Assembly: GCA_040879025.1 (NCBI GenBank)
Contig: JBBDLF010000013.1
Coordinates: forward strand, 62,001-126,000
DNA length: 64,000 nucleotides
Source: JBBDLF01 sp040879025
Lineage (GTDB): Bacteria > Pseudomonadota > Gammaproteobacteria > Pseudomonadales > Pseudohongiellaceae
Reading direction: 5' to 3'
Shown: positions 8,602-16,981 of the stretch, piece after piece
Layout: each line of letters opens with the position of its first letter
Numbering within the stretch: position 1 is the stretch's first letter
Notes under the pieces: model-generated
The model's input: only the letters and a program-made list of their open reading frames with translations
Told to the model about the DNA's origin: nothing
The model's database searches: none
Position numbers and translations under genes: made by a program

Positions 8602-9603
8602 GTGATTGAAGAATTGGCAGGTTATGAATTGACGCTGTGGTCCGGTGCTTGCCGCCACTCTCAAGCGCATCTCATTTTTATTTCCGTGCTTACCCTCCTT
8701 GTTGCACCCCTGGCTGTCATGGCGGCTGAATCTGACGTGCCTGAGGATCCGTCAACCTGGGAGTGGCTCGAGGGCCGGCGCGATGACGTCTCGCGTAATG
8801 TCACCGGGCTGGGTCGGGCGATCGATGACTGGCTCGCCGGTGAAGCGGTCGGTGAACAGGAAAATGAAACGTATCTGCGTGTCGGTTTCAACCAACTGGT
8901 CGGCTCTTTCGATGGCTACCACTCGAAGCTGAAGATCGGAGGGAGCCTGGATTTGCCGCGACTCTCGGAACGCTGGAAACTCATTCTCGAATCAGATGTT
9001 GATGAATTGAACAGCCTGAACGAAAACCGGCTTGAAAATACCCGTTCCAGCGTCGCGGCCGGCAGCTTCCGGTATGAACATACCGCCGAAAGCGGGTGGA
9101 ATTTCAGCCACGATGTGGGTCTGCGGGCCGGGTTGCCGGTGGATGCGTTCTATCGGGTCAGGGCAGAACACGGTGTGGAGCTGAACGATCTCTGGGCGGT
9201 CGGTTTTCGGCAATCCGGCTGGTATTACCATTCCCGGGGCTGGGGGTCGGATACCCGTCTGTACTTCAGCCGGGAATTGACTCCCAACAGTTACCTGCGG
9301 CTCGAGTCTGAACTGAATTACCGCAAGGAATACGATACTTTTGAATTCGGGCAGTTCGCAACGATCCATCAAACCCTTGGCGCAATGGAGACTCTCAGCT
9401 ATCAAGTCGGCGTTCTGGGGCTTAGTCACCCCAATACGCGTATTGATGACTACTATGTTGAGGCGCGTTACCGCACGGCGATTTACGAGGACTGGCTGAT
9501 ACTTGAAGCCGCCCCCCAGGTGGTGGTTTCCAGAGATGAGAACTGGCGCCCGCAGCCCCGGTTTATTCTCAATCTCGAACTGCTGTTCTTTGATTTTGAC
9601 TAA
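8602..9603 (+). CDS. Probable outer-membrane beta-barrel-like exported protein, function unknown
   Basis: The ORF opens with GTG at 8602. Residues ~22-40 form a hydrophobic signal segment ending at 'AVMAAESD'; a start closer to that segment is possible. The mature ~290 residues alternate polar and aromatic residues in short strands ('TYLRVGFNQLVGSFDGYH', 'SRGWGSDTRLYFSREL') and end in Phe ('LELLFFDFD'), like outer-membrane barrels. 'EWLEGRRDDVSRNVTGLGRAIDDWL' near the mature start looks helical. I do not recognise the family with certainty. It sits 45 bp after the VOC gene in the same direction. Confidence 0.7.
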   Translation: MIEELAGYELTLWSGACRHSQAHLIFISVLTLLVAPLAVMAAESDVPEDPSTWEWLEGRRDDVSRNVTGLGRAIDDWLAGEAVGEQENETYLRVGFNQLVGSFDGYHSKLKIGGSLDLPRLSERWKLILESDVDELNSLNENRLENTRSSVAAGSFRYEHTAESGWNFSHDVGLRAGLPVDAFYRVRAEHGVELNDLWAVGFRQSGWYYHSRGWGSDTRLYFSRELTPNSYLRLESELNYRKEYDTFEFGQFATIHQTLGAMETLSYQVGVLGLSHPNTRIDDYYVEARYRTAIYEDWLILEAAPQVVVSRDENWRPQPRFILNLELLFFDFD

Positions 9604-9618
9604 ACCCTTGTGCAGAGA

Positions 9619-9646
9619 CACCCACTACCAATCACCCTCTACCAAG
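9619..9646 (+). repeat. 14-bp imperfect tandem duplication
   Basis: CACCCACTACCAAT (9619-9632) is followed by CACCCTCTACCAAG (9633-9646), 12 of 14 identical, just after the stop of the preceding gene. Confidence 0.8.
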
Positions 9647-9711
9647 GTATGACAGCCAAGTCATTGTCTGTTAAATTATCCGCGCCCCGTTCATGAGCCG
9701 AGGACGGCCGG

Positions 9712-10545
9712 ATGCGAATTCCCAGTATTTCATCAAAGACTGCCGTTCTGGTGGCGGTCGTGGTGTTGTCCGGCGAAAATGCGACAGCACAGAACGTACA
9801 TATCTCGCATTGCGCCGCGGGCTGCCCGGCCGGTGCTCCGGAATACAACGTGATTCTGGTGCGCAGTCTCTACGCGTTGTCAGCCAATTATCACACCCGC
9901 TTTGCTGACTGGGTATCCTATCGCGTGTTGGCCGACACTATCGGTGTGGCGTCACTTCTGCCCAGGATCTGGGAAGCTGACAATCTGTTGGGTGAGGGTC
10001 CCGGCCTGGAAGCCACTATTGATGCAGCGGCACCGGGAATAACCCAGCCGGTGCTGGATGCGGCGCAGGACCGGGAGTACCGACTGTCGGAGTACCGGAT
10101 GAATGAGGTGGATCTCGGCCGGCTGGTTCCCATGAGCAGTTTCGCGGCAACTCCGTACTGGGAGGAGACCAATCTGCTGTCCATCATGTCTCCCCTGCGT
10201 CGGCCGATGCGGCAGGGTCCCTGGTCACGGCTTGATCAGGCGATAAACCGATTGGCTGCGTCAACCGGAGAAGTTCACGTGATCACCGGGCCGCTTTACA
10301 ATACGCGCCAGGCCTCCGGTACGGGCCTGGCCGACACACCGCAGGCATTTTTCAAACTCGTTGCCTCAACAGACGGTCATATTTCCTCTTTCGTATTTGA
10401 TCAGGAACTGCCCGAACACGCGCTGTTCTGCGAGCAGCGGGCCTCCTTTGCCGAGGTACAAATCGCCAGCGGCCTGGATTTTTTCCCGGACGCGCAGCAA
10501 TGGCCATCGGGATCTCTGGATACCCAACTCGGATGTAACGACTAA
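9712..10545 (+). CDS. DNA/RNA non-specific endonuclease (NUC1-like) with degenerate active site
   Basis: The 277-residue product has a signal peptide (residues ~1-26, 'TATAQ'-like end 'ENATAQ') and a beta-beta-alpha-metal nuclease fold layout: 'EYNVILVRSLYALSANYHTRFADWVSYRV' matches the NUC1 opening, and 'VHVITGPLYN' matches the conserved 'VxTGPVY'-like strand. The catalytic DRGH box is changed: residues 134-137 read DLGR, so the general-base His is Arg. The Mg-binding Asn region (normally NQGxW) reads 'MRQGPW', with Arg167 at the Asn position. It is therefore probably not an active nuclease of this type and may bind rather than cut, or act as an inhibitor or scaffold. Four Cys in 'HCAAGCP' and elsewhere may form disulphides. 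Confidence 0.8.
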   Translation: MRIPSISSKTAVLVAVVVLSGENATAQNVHISHCAAGCPAGAPEYNVILVRSLYALSANYHTRFADWVSYRVLADTIGVASLLPRIWEADNLLGEGPGLEATIDAAAPGITQPVLDAAQDREYRLSEYRMNEVDLGRLVPMSSFAATPYWEETNLLSIMSPLRRPMRQGPWSRLDQAINRLAASTGEVHVITGPLYNTRQASGTGLADTPQAFFKLVASTDGHISSFVFDQELPEHALFCEQRASFAEVQIASGLDFFPDAQQWPSGSLDTQLGCND

Positions 10546-10638
10546 TCCGGCTATAATCGGGATTCAATACTCAGGGACGTCATCATCCGCGAGAACTGAA
10601 AGGCGGGTTCGGCATCCCTTCGGAACCGAGGTTAAAAC

Positions 10639-11346
10639 GTGGACTTTATCATTCCTGCCGCCGAAATTAAGACCCTTCCTGTTCTGGGCTCCACCCGACG
10701 ATTTCCCGTACACCGTGTTTATTGCGTCGGTCGAAACTACGCAGACCATGTTCGAGAAATGGGTAACGACCCCGCGGGGGAGCCTCCACTGTTTTTCAGT
10801 AAACCCACGGATGCCGTGGTTACCGACAATGGCGATGTGCATTACCCCCCGCGTACCAGGGATCTGCACCACGAAGTTGAAATGGTCATCGCCCTCGGAA
10901 AAGGCGGTAGCAATATCGCGGTGGAAGATGCCGCCGATTGTGTTTTTGGATACGGCGTAGGAATAGATTTTACCCGTCGGGATTTGCAGAAGTTGGCGAA
11001 AAAGCTCGCAGGGCCCTGGGATCTTGCCAAGGGCTTCGATGATTCGGCCGCGATTTCGGCACTGCATCCGGTGTCTGACATGGGGCATCCCCATGACGGT
11101 GAAATAACACTGGAGGTGAATGGTCAGTTGAGGCAGAAGGGCAGCCTGGAAGACATGATATGGTCGGTACCTGAAATCATTGCGGAGCTGTCGACCTATT
11201 ACGTATTGACGCCGGGAGATATTATCTTCAGCGGGACACCCGCCGGAGTGGGTCCGGTGAAACAGGGTGACCGGCTCGAGGCCGGGATCACTGGTATCGC
11301 TTCCCTGCAATGCGATATCGTGGCGCCCCGGGCGGCGCTTCCCTGA
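10639..11346 (+). CDS. Fumarylacetoacetate hydrolase family protein
   Basis: This cytoplasmic enzyme (235 residues) belongs to the FAH superfamily, which hydrolyses C-C bonds of acylpyruvates (fumarylpyruvate, acylpyruvate) or decarboxylates oxaloacetate. Signature segments are 'VYCVGRNYADHVREMG', 'PPLFFSKPTDAVV', 'LHHEVEMVIALG' with the metal-binding Glu pair, and 'TPGDIIFSGTPAGVGPV'. Its size matches the short single-domain members (YcgM/FAHD1-like). The start is GTG with GAGG seven bases upstream. It converges on tamB with a 4-bp gap. The substrate is not determined by sequence. Confidence 0.9.
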   Translation: MDFIIPAAEIKTLPVLGSTRRFPVHRVYCVGRNYADHVREMGNDPAGEPPLFFSKPTDAVVTDNGDVHYPPRTRDLHHEVEMVIALGKGGSNIAVEDAADCVFGYGVGIDFTRRDLQKLAKKLAGPWDLAKGFDDSAAISALHPVSDMGHPHDGEITLEVNGQLRQKGSLEDMIWSVPEIIAELSTYYVLTPGDIIFSGTPAGVGPVKQGDRLEAGITGIASLQCDIVAPRAALP

Positions 11347-11350
11347 TCCA

Positions 11351-14300
11351 TCAGCGTTCGATGGAATAGTTGATATCGATGCTTTGATGTTCGCCTGATT
11401 CCGCCTGAAGCCGAATGCGTTCACTCAGTTCATATTGCAGGGACACTACCGATTGCCTGTCAAACAAGCCCAGACCGTAACTGATGAACAGATCCGGTGT
11501 CAGGTATTTGCCCAGAGTGAGCGCACTGTTATCGACATCTCCAGGATTGCTCACGGTGACGGTATCCAGACCCAGCCTGTTCCCGATCTGCGAAGCCAGC
11601 CCCTGGCCTCTTTCAAGGCCCAGCGCGGTGATGGCCCCCAGCAGGGAGTCACCGTCACTCTCACCAATCTGGTCGAAGGGTCGGTTGGTGACAAGCATTG
11701 ACACAATATCCCGCTCCGGCAGCACGGGACTTGAGAACAGCTGACTGTTTATACTCTTCAAGGTGCCGTTCATCTGTACCCCGACCGTGGTGTTGCCCAC
11801 TTGACGAACCGCCCTGATATCGAGAGCGGGATTGTCCAGAGCGCCGAAAAACAGCAGGGTGCCGTGCTCCAGTTGCAGATCACGGTTATAGATTTCGAAA
11901 CTGCCTTCCACCACGCTGAGCTCGCCATAGGTCAGTGTATTGCCGCTGACTTGCCGGATAATATTCAGGCTGCCATCAAGGGTGGCATCCAGCCCGAGTC
12001 CTGTGAAGCGAACCTCGTCGCCGAGCACCAGTGTGACATCGGCGCTGACGGGAATATTGAGGAACAGGTTCTCGTCTGCGGAGATGGCATTCGCCAGTTC
12101 CGGACGGTCCGCCGGGTAGCGAACCACCACGGCGTCGCTTGAGACATCTGTAGCCGTTTCAGGCAGCTCGTCGAGCTCCATTCGGAACCTGGGAATCACC
12201 AGTTCTCCACGCAGATTGATCGCTTCACTGCTGGCCGTCACCGTCAGGTCAGGACTTGCCGCAAGAAGCATGGTGCCGGTATCTGCCAGTGTGACGTCAG
12301 TGCCGGTCAGGGTTGCCGTGAGTTCGCGGCTTGCTTCATAGGGACGTTCGACAGTGCTTTCAAATTCGATCCGGCCTGTGCCGGACAAGGCTGACCCGGT
12401 GGCTTCGATGCGTTCCATATTGCGGCTGCTGATACGGCTGTTGATTTCAGTCAACCGTATCCCCAACTGATTCACATTGGCGGCACCGTTGACGACTTCA
12501 AAACTGCCGTCCACTGTCGGCTCATCAAGAAATCCTGCGATACTGGCGCGTCCCTGCAATGCACCCTCGACACTGGAAATTTGCGGCGCCAGCGCCTCGA
12601 TCCAGCTAAGATCGGCAAAGTCCACCACAAGGTTCCCGTCCAATTGTCGATCCGCGGCCAGCGTCAGTTGTCCGCGAGCAGTGCCCTGCAAAGGGAGGTC
12701 ACTGTCCTCCATATCGGTTGCGGCGAACTCCAGCACGGTATCCAGGGTCCAGCGGCCGTCGCGGGATTGTCCCTCGATTTCCATGCGTTCCCAGCTGTAA
12801 CTGCGTGGCGATACTTCATCGTCTCCCGTCTCGTCCCGTAGCAGTTCCCCATCCGGCAACAGGGTCAGCATGCCGCCCCGGGTGCGGGACGAAAAATCCA
12901 CCTCAAGAGGCTGATCCGGCTGCCAGACAAGGCTGACATCGACACCAAGCGTCCCTTCAATAACCACATTTTCCGGCAGCTCCGGTGCTGCCGGTAACCG
13001 GTTCGGTCGTTCTTCCCCGTCAGCGCCACCCGTGGCATTCAATACGGTCAGGGGGTAATCCTCCAGTGTCGCGCCTAGATCCAGTTGCTCTTCGGGATTG
13101 CCGAGCACTTGCCAGCAAAGTTGCGTCTGGCCCTGCTCCCAGCAACTGGTGTCCACTGATACGGCATTGCCTGACAGGTTCAGCGCCGTGTTGCCCGTGG
13201 TCTGCCAGTTTCCCGCGTCATTACTGTCCAGTTCAGCATTCAACAAGGTCCCCTGCCACCCCGGCTGCTCCAGGTTGACCGCCCCCTGTAGCGCGGCGTC
13301 GAAACTGCCCAGGCTGGAGGCGAGGCTGGCCGTTACCTGGTGCGAGTCGAGTGTGCCGGATATATCCAGGTTCAGTCGGTCGATCTGCTCATGGGTCTCA
13401 CCGCTGGCGTAGACCGCTTCCAGCAGAGCGAGTTGAGCGGAAAGCGACTGCTGCCGGCGCTGTAGCGACAGGGTCAACTCCGCAAGTGAGAAGTCGCCAT
13501 AGGTAAATTGTTGAACGGCCACTGTTGCGGTCACCTGGGGATCAGCCAGGCTGCCTTCGAGATTGCCGACAGCTTGCAGGCTTCCTTGAAGCTCGGCCAT
13601 AAGCTGGGACAGGGTGGGAGCGTCTATTTCAAATTCCAGACTCGTGGTATCGCCGTATATGCCCTGCACCAGTAATTCATTATCCGCGGTGGCAAGACGC
13701 AGCCTTTCGACCGCCAGTTCGCCATTGTCCATTGCCACGGCAGCGCTCCCCGTCACGGCGTACCCGGACAGCATTCCATCAAGGCTGTTGATTGTCAGTC
13801 GGCCCCCAAATTCACCTTCCGACGAGAAGCTGATGTCACCGCTGCTCGTCAGATCGTTCAGTGTGAACTGTTCAGGGGCTTCGAAATATTCCATTGGCCG
13901 GGAGGTGGCCAGACTATAGCTAAACTCACCTCGTAGGTCATTGTCCCAGTAAAGTTCGCCGGAGGCTTCGAGACTGTCGCTGTCTGTGTCGAGGCTGAGC
14001 AAATTCAGGTTCAGGCTTTGCGCGTGCAGCACTGCCTCCGCGTACAAGTCGACGGCCGGTAGCAGACTGCTGGTAATTTGCGCACCCAGTTCCAGCGACA
14101 GGTTGTTTATCCCCCCACGGGTTAGCAGCGAGACCTCGTGCAATTGGACATTGCGAAGTTCCGGGCTGGGCAGCTCAAGCTGTTCGGGAACGTGGAGTTC
14201 GGCGGTGGAATGCAACAGGTCCAGAACCGGACCGGATGCCGTGTCGCCAATCAACCCGGTTGAAATGGTGCCTTCACTTCTCATCGCAATGGGAGTCATG

Positions 14301-15040
14301 AGCGTATGCGCAATGCCCAGGGTGGCGAGGTCACCGTCCAGAGCAAGCGTTCCCGAGCCGGGACCGAGCCGCGGGTCTGGCAGATCGCTGTAATGCCAGT
14401 CCAGGTCGGCGTGTAAGGGCATTGGGCTGCTCAGTAGCAGTTCCAGGTCGCCGGTTAACTGAAGCGCATCGACATCGAGACTGATGTCACGCAGGGTTAA
14501 CGTCTGACCCTGCAATGCCCCGCCGAGTTCCACACGATTTATCACGTAGCGGGTCTCATCGACCGCGACGGTGGCTTCAGTTACCTGCAATTCACCCAAT
14601 GTGATGGTGACGGGCAGCGGGGAAAAACTGAACTCCTCCAGGCCGCCACTTTCCGGTTCCGTCCCCGGTTCGGAAGTGACTGAAACGTCGAGGCCATCCA
14701 CATGAAAGGTTGACACCGTGAAAGCGCCGGAGAGGACGGAATAGGGGTTGTAACGCAATGCGACTGACCGCGCTTCAACCCGGGTGGTGCCGGAAACAAC
14801 CACCAGACCCTGTAAATTCAGACCGCTGATCAGCGTACCGCTGGCCTGCTCGAAGGTGAAGTCGGTATCCGGGACCTGATTGATACGCATGCTTGCCTGG
14901 TTCAGTACCCAGCGCGTCCCGGCATCCGTGTTCAGCACTACAGTGACTGAGGTGAGCAGCAGTAAAACCAGCACCAGCAGTATCAGTAAACTCCAGGCAA
15001 CCCATCTCAGCCAGCGGTGTGACGTCGTGGCTTCACTCAC
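11351..15040 (-). CDS. tamB: Translocation and assembly module protein TamB
   Basis: TamB is a very long beta-taco protein anchored in the inner membrane that spans the periplasm, works with TamA, and belongs to the AsmA/VPS13-like group linked to phospholipid transport. The 1229-residue product has one N-terminal membrane helix ('WVAWSLLILLVLVLLLLTSVTVVL', split around residues 11-34), a long run of short beta segments and the DUF490 C-terminus ('PERDIVSMLVTNRPFDQIG', 'KYLTPDLFISYGLGLF'). Its GTG start overlaps the tamA stop (GTGA), so the pair is translationally coupled. Confidence 0.93.
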   Translation of the reverse strand: MSEATTSHRWLRWVAWSLLILLVLVLLLLTSVTVVLNTDAGTRWVLNQASMRINQVPDTDFTFEQASGTLISGLNLQGLVVVSGTTRVEARSVALRYNPYSVLSGAFTVSTFHVDGLDVSVTSEPGTEPESGGLEEFSFSPLPVTITLGELQVTEATVAVDETRYVINRVELGGALQGQTLTLRDISLDVDALQLTGDLELLLSSPMPLHADLDWHYSDLPDPRLGPGSGTLALDGDLATLGIAHTLMTPIAMRSEGTISTGLIGDTASGPVLDLLHSTAELHVPEQLELPSPELRNVQLHEVSLLTRGGINNLSLELGAQITSSLLPAVDLYAEAVLHAQSLNLNLLSLDTDSDSLEASGELYWDNDLRGEFSYSLATSRPMEYFEAPEQFTLNDLTSSGDISFSSEGEFGGRLTINSLDGMLSGYAVTGSAAVAMDNGELAVERLRLATADNELLVQGIYGDTTSLEFEIDAPTLSQLMAELQGSLQAVGNLEGSLADPQVTATVAVQQFTYGDFSLAELTLSLQRRQQSLSAQLALLEAVYASGETHEQIDRLNLDISGTLDSHQVTASLASSLGSFDAALQGAVNLEQPGWQGTLLNAELDSNDAGNWQTTGNTALNLSGNAVSVDTSCWEQGQTQLCWQVLGNPEEQLDLGATLEDYPLTVLNATGGADGEERPNRLPAAPELPENVVIEGTLGVDVSLVWQPDQPLEVDFSSRTRGGMLTLLPDGELLRDETGDDEVSPRSYSWERMEIEGQSRDGRWTLDTVLEFAATDMEDSDLPLQGTARGQLTLAADRQLDGNLVVDFADLSWIEALAPQISSVEGALQGRASIAGFLDEPTVDGSFEVVNGAANVNQLGIRLTEINSRISSRNMERIEATGSALSGTGRIEFESTVERPYEASRELTATLTGTDVTLADTGTMLLAASPDLTVTASSEAINLRGELVIPRFRMELDELPETATDVSSDAVVVRYPADRPELANAISADENLFLNIPVSADVTLVLGDEVRFTGLGLDATLDGSLNIIRQVSGNTLTYGELSVVEGSFEIYNRDLQLEHGTLLFFGALDNPALDIRAVRQVGNTTVGVQMNGTLKSINSQLFSSPVLPERDIVSMLVTNRPFDQIGESDGDSLLGAITALGLERGQGLASQIGNRLGLDTVTVSNPGDVDNSALTLGKYLTPDLFISYGLGLFDRQSVVSLQYELSERIRLQAESGEHQSIDINYSIER

Positions 15041-16788
15041 AGATCAGGCCCCATCGTGATATGCAATCGCAGTTGACTGTCATCGTCCAGTGCCGATGCC
15101 AGGTCAATACGGATTGGGCCTATCGGGGAAACCCAGCGCAAGCCGATACCTGCCCCTTTTTTCAGTTCATAGTCACTGTAATCGGTAAACGCGTTACCCG
15201 CATCCAGAAAGACTGCGAGCCGCCAGTTGTCACCATAAACAGGAAAGTCGTATTCAAGGCCGGCCACCATGAGATGTTTACCACCGATAACATCGCCGTT
15301 TTCATTTTCGGGACCCAGTGACTGGTACCGGTAACCACGGACACTCTGATCACCACCGGCGAAGTAGCGTAACGACACGGGCAGCTCGGCGAATTCATCT
15401 TCAAGAAAGGAGGCTCCGGCTTCAAAATCCAGCAACAGACGCCCCGGTCCTAAACCTTGGACATATCGCCCGCTCAGATAGAGCTGGGCGAACGAAGTGC
15501 TGGATAACAGCATTTCGGACGCGCCGCTCAGCTGGCCGAAAAGCCGCCAGCCGTTCCGGGGCACTATGGCGTCATCCGCCACTGTGCGGCTCAGATTGCT
15601 GCCGCTGACAAACAAATCGGACACATTGTCGTCATCATTCAACTGGTATTCATCGTGTTGATAATTGACGAAATAGTTCTGACGCCAGTCATGGTCGTTG
15701 ACCTGACTGTAGGTGACACCGAGCTTGGATGTCTGGTACTCGAATTCCTCCAGGTCCTCACTGATGTATCCTCCGGCGAAACCGAGGCTTTCCGTCGCCG
15801 GATTTGACATCGGAATAGTGTAACTCATATCAAATGTTTGCTGTATCGGCGAGGCGGCCAGTCCACTTTCAAAGCGATGTCCTCTGCGATTGATGTACCT
15901 GTCGGCGTAGGAAAACCTGACCCTGGGACCGATATCCGTGGTCATCCCGACGCCTGCGGAATAGGCCTTTCTCGGTCGCGCCTGCAGGGTCACATTGACC
16001 GGAATACGTTGATTGCTGGCCTGGGTAAGGGACGGCGTCACGGTAACTTCACTGAAATACTGGCTGTTGTTGAGATCATTCCTGAGATTGATCAACTCAT
16101 TCGTGGAATAAGGCATACCGGGTTCGAATTCAATGAACCGACGAATGAAATCGTCCGCCAGCGCTTCGACCGGGACGATGCTGATGTCACCAAACCGGTA
16201 GCGTTCCCCAGGGGCAAAGTCGATGGCGATGCCAGCGGTGCCGTCCTGCAGATCGAGGCGCAATTCGGAAGTGTTAAAGCGTGCATTGAAAAAGCCGTAT
16301 TCGACCGCCTGACTGCTTAATGCGGATTTGACATTTTCATAGGCTGCATGGTTGAGCTGATCTCCGGTTGAAACCGGCAAGTCGTCCAGAGTGTCCTCAA
16401 ACAATTCCTCGTCATTTTGAATGGTAATGTCTATCTCCCCTACCGTGATCGGATCCCCCGGTTCAACGTCGATGCGCAATGCCCAACAGGGATCACCTGC
16501 TGTAAAAGTGAGGTTCTGAGTAAGGTAATAGTAGCCCAATGCCCGCGCCGCGCGCGTTACAGTCTGGCGCACCTGGGGTTCAAAACGTTCCAGTCGACGC
16601 TGCGTGCTGTCGCAGTCGGCGTTGGGAGTCACCAGATGCGACCTGATGTTCTGTTCCAGCGCCCCCTCGGCGCCTCGCAGCGACACATCCGGAGACTGAG
16701 CAAGCAGGGAACTGCAGGCAAACGTAGCGTATAGCAGGGGAAGGGTGCAGCGTCGGTTCAAGGATCCAAATTTGTGTTTATGGGACAT
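15037..16788 (-). CDS. tamA: Translocation and assembly module protein TamA (Omp85 family)
   Basis: TamA is an outer-membrane Omp85 protein with three periplasmic POTRA domains and a 16-stranded barrel. The 583-residue product has a signal peptide (cleavage near 'LLAQSPD'), POTRA repeats over about residues 30-270 ('GDPITVGEIDITI', 'PGERYRFGDISIV') and a barrel. The Omp85 barrel motif appears as 'SLRYFAGGDQSVRGYRYQ', the (V/I)RG(Y/F) lid-lock motif. The end, 'GIGLRWVSPIGPIRIDLA...', is typical. The C-terminus overlaps the tamB start. Confidence 0.94.
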   Translation of the reverse strand: MSHKHKFGSLNRRCTLPLLYATFACSSLLAQSPDVSLRGAEGALEQNIRSHLVTPNADCDSTQRRLERFEPQVRQTVTRAARALGYYYLTQNLTFTAGDPCWALRIDVEPGDPITVGEIDITIQNDEELFEDTLDDLPVSTGDQLNHAAYENVKSALSSQAVEYGFFNARFNTSELRLDLQDGTAGIAIDFAPGERYRFGDISIVPVEALADDFIRRFIEFEPGMPYSTNELINLRNDLNNSQYFSEVTVTPSLTQASNQRIPVNVTLQARPRKAYSAGVGMTTDIGPRVRFSYADRYINRRGHRFESGLAASPIQQTFDMSYTIPMSNPATESLGFAGGYISEDLEEFEYQTSKLGVTYSQVNDHDWRQNYFVNYQHDEYQLNDDDNVSDLFVSGSNLSRTVADDAIVPRNGWRLFGQLSGASEMLLSSTSFAQLYLSGRYVQGLGPGRLLLDFEAGASFLEDEFAELPVSLRYFAGGDQSVRGYRYQSLGPENENGDVIGGKHLMVAGLEYDFPVYGDNWRLAVFLDAGNAFTDYSDYELKKGAGIGLRWVSPIGPIRIDLASALDDDSQLRLHITMGPDL

Positions 16789-16957
16789 AACCTGAAAAGT
16801 TCGGGATTTCCAATACAGACCCGTAAAAGGCAGCTATATTTTCAGTTCTGGAGGATGGTGAACATGGTGGCGTCTGTCCAGCCAATGCGACTTTAACCTT
16901 GACTGGATTCAGCCTATCATTGCCTTGGCCATTTACCGAGCGAAATTTTTCCTGCAA

Positions 16958-16979
16958 CCAGAATAAACCCAGAATAATA
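16958..16979 (+). repeat. 11-bp imperfect tandem duplication
   Basis: CCAGAATAAAC is followed by CCAGAATAATA (9 of 11 identical) directly upstream of the GTG start at 16982, where a ribosome binding site would be expected. Confidence 0.7.
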
Positions 16980-16981
16980 CT

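Noticed and set aside
10552..10557. TATAAT before the FAH-family gene as a promoter
   Set aside because: A perfect -10 hexamer exists but there is no acceptable -35 at 16-18 bp, so it is not called as a promoter.
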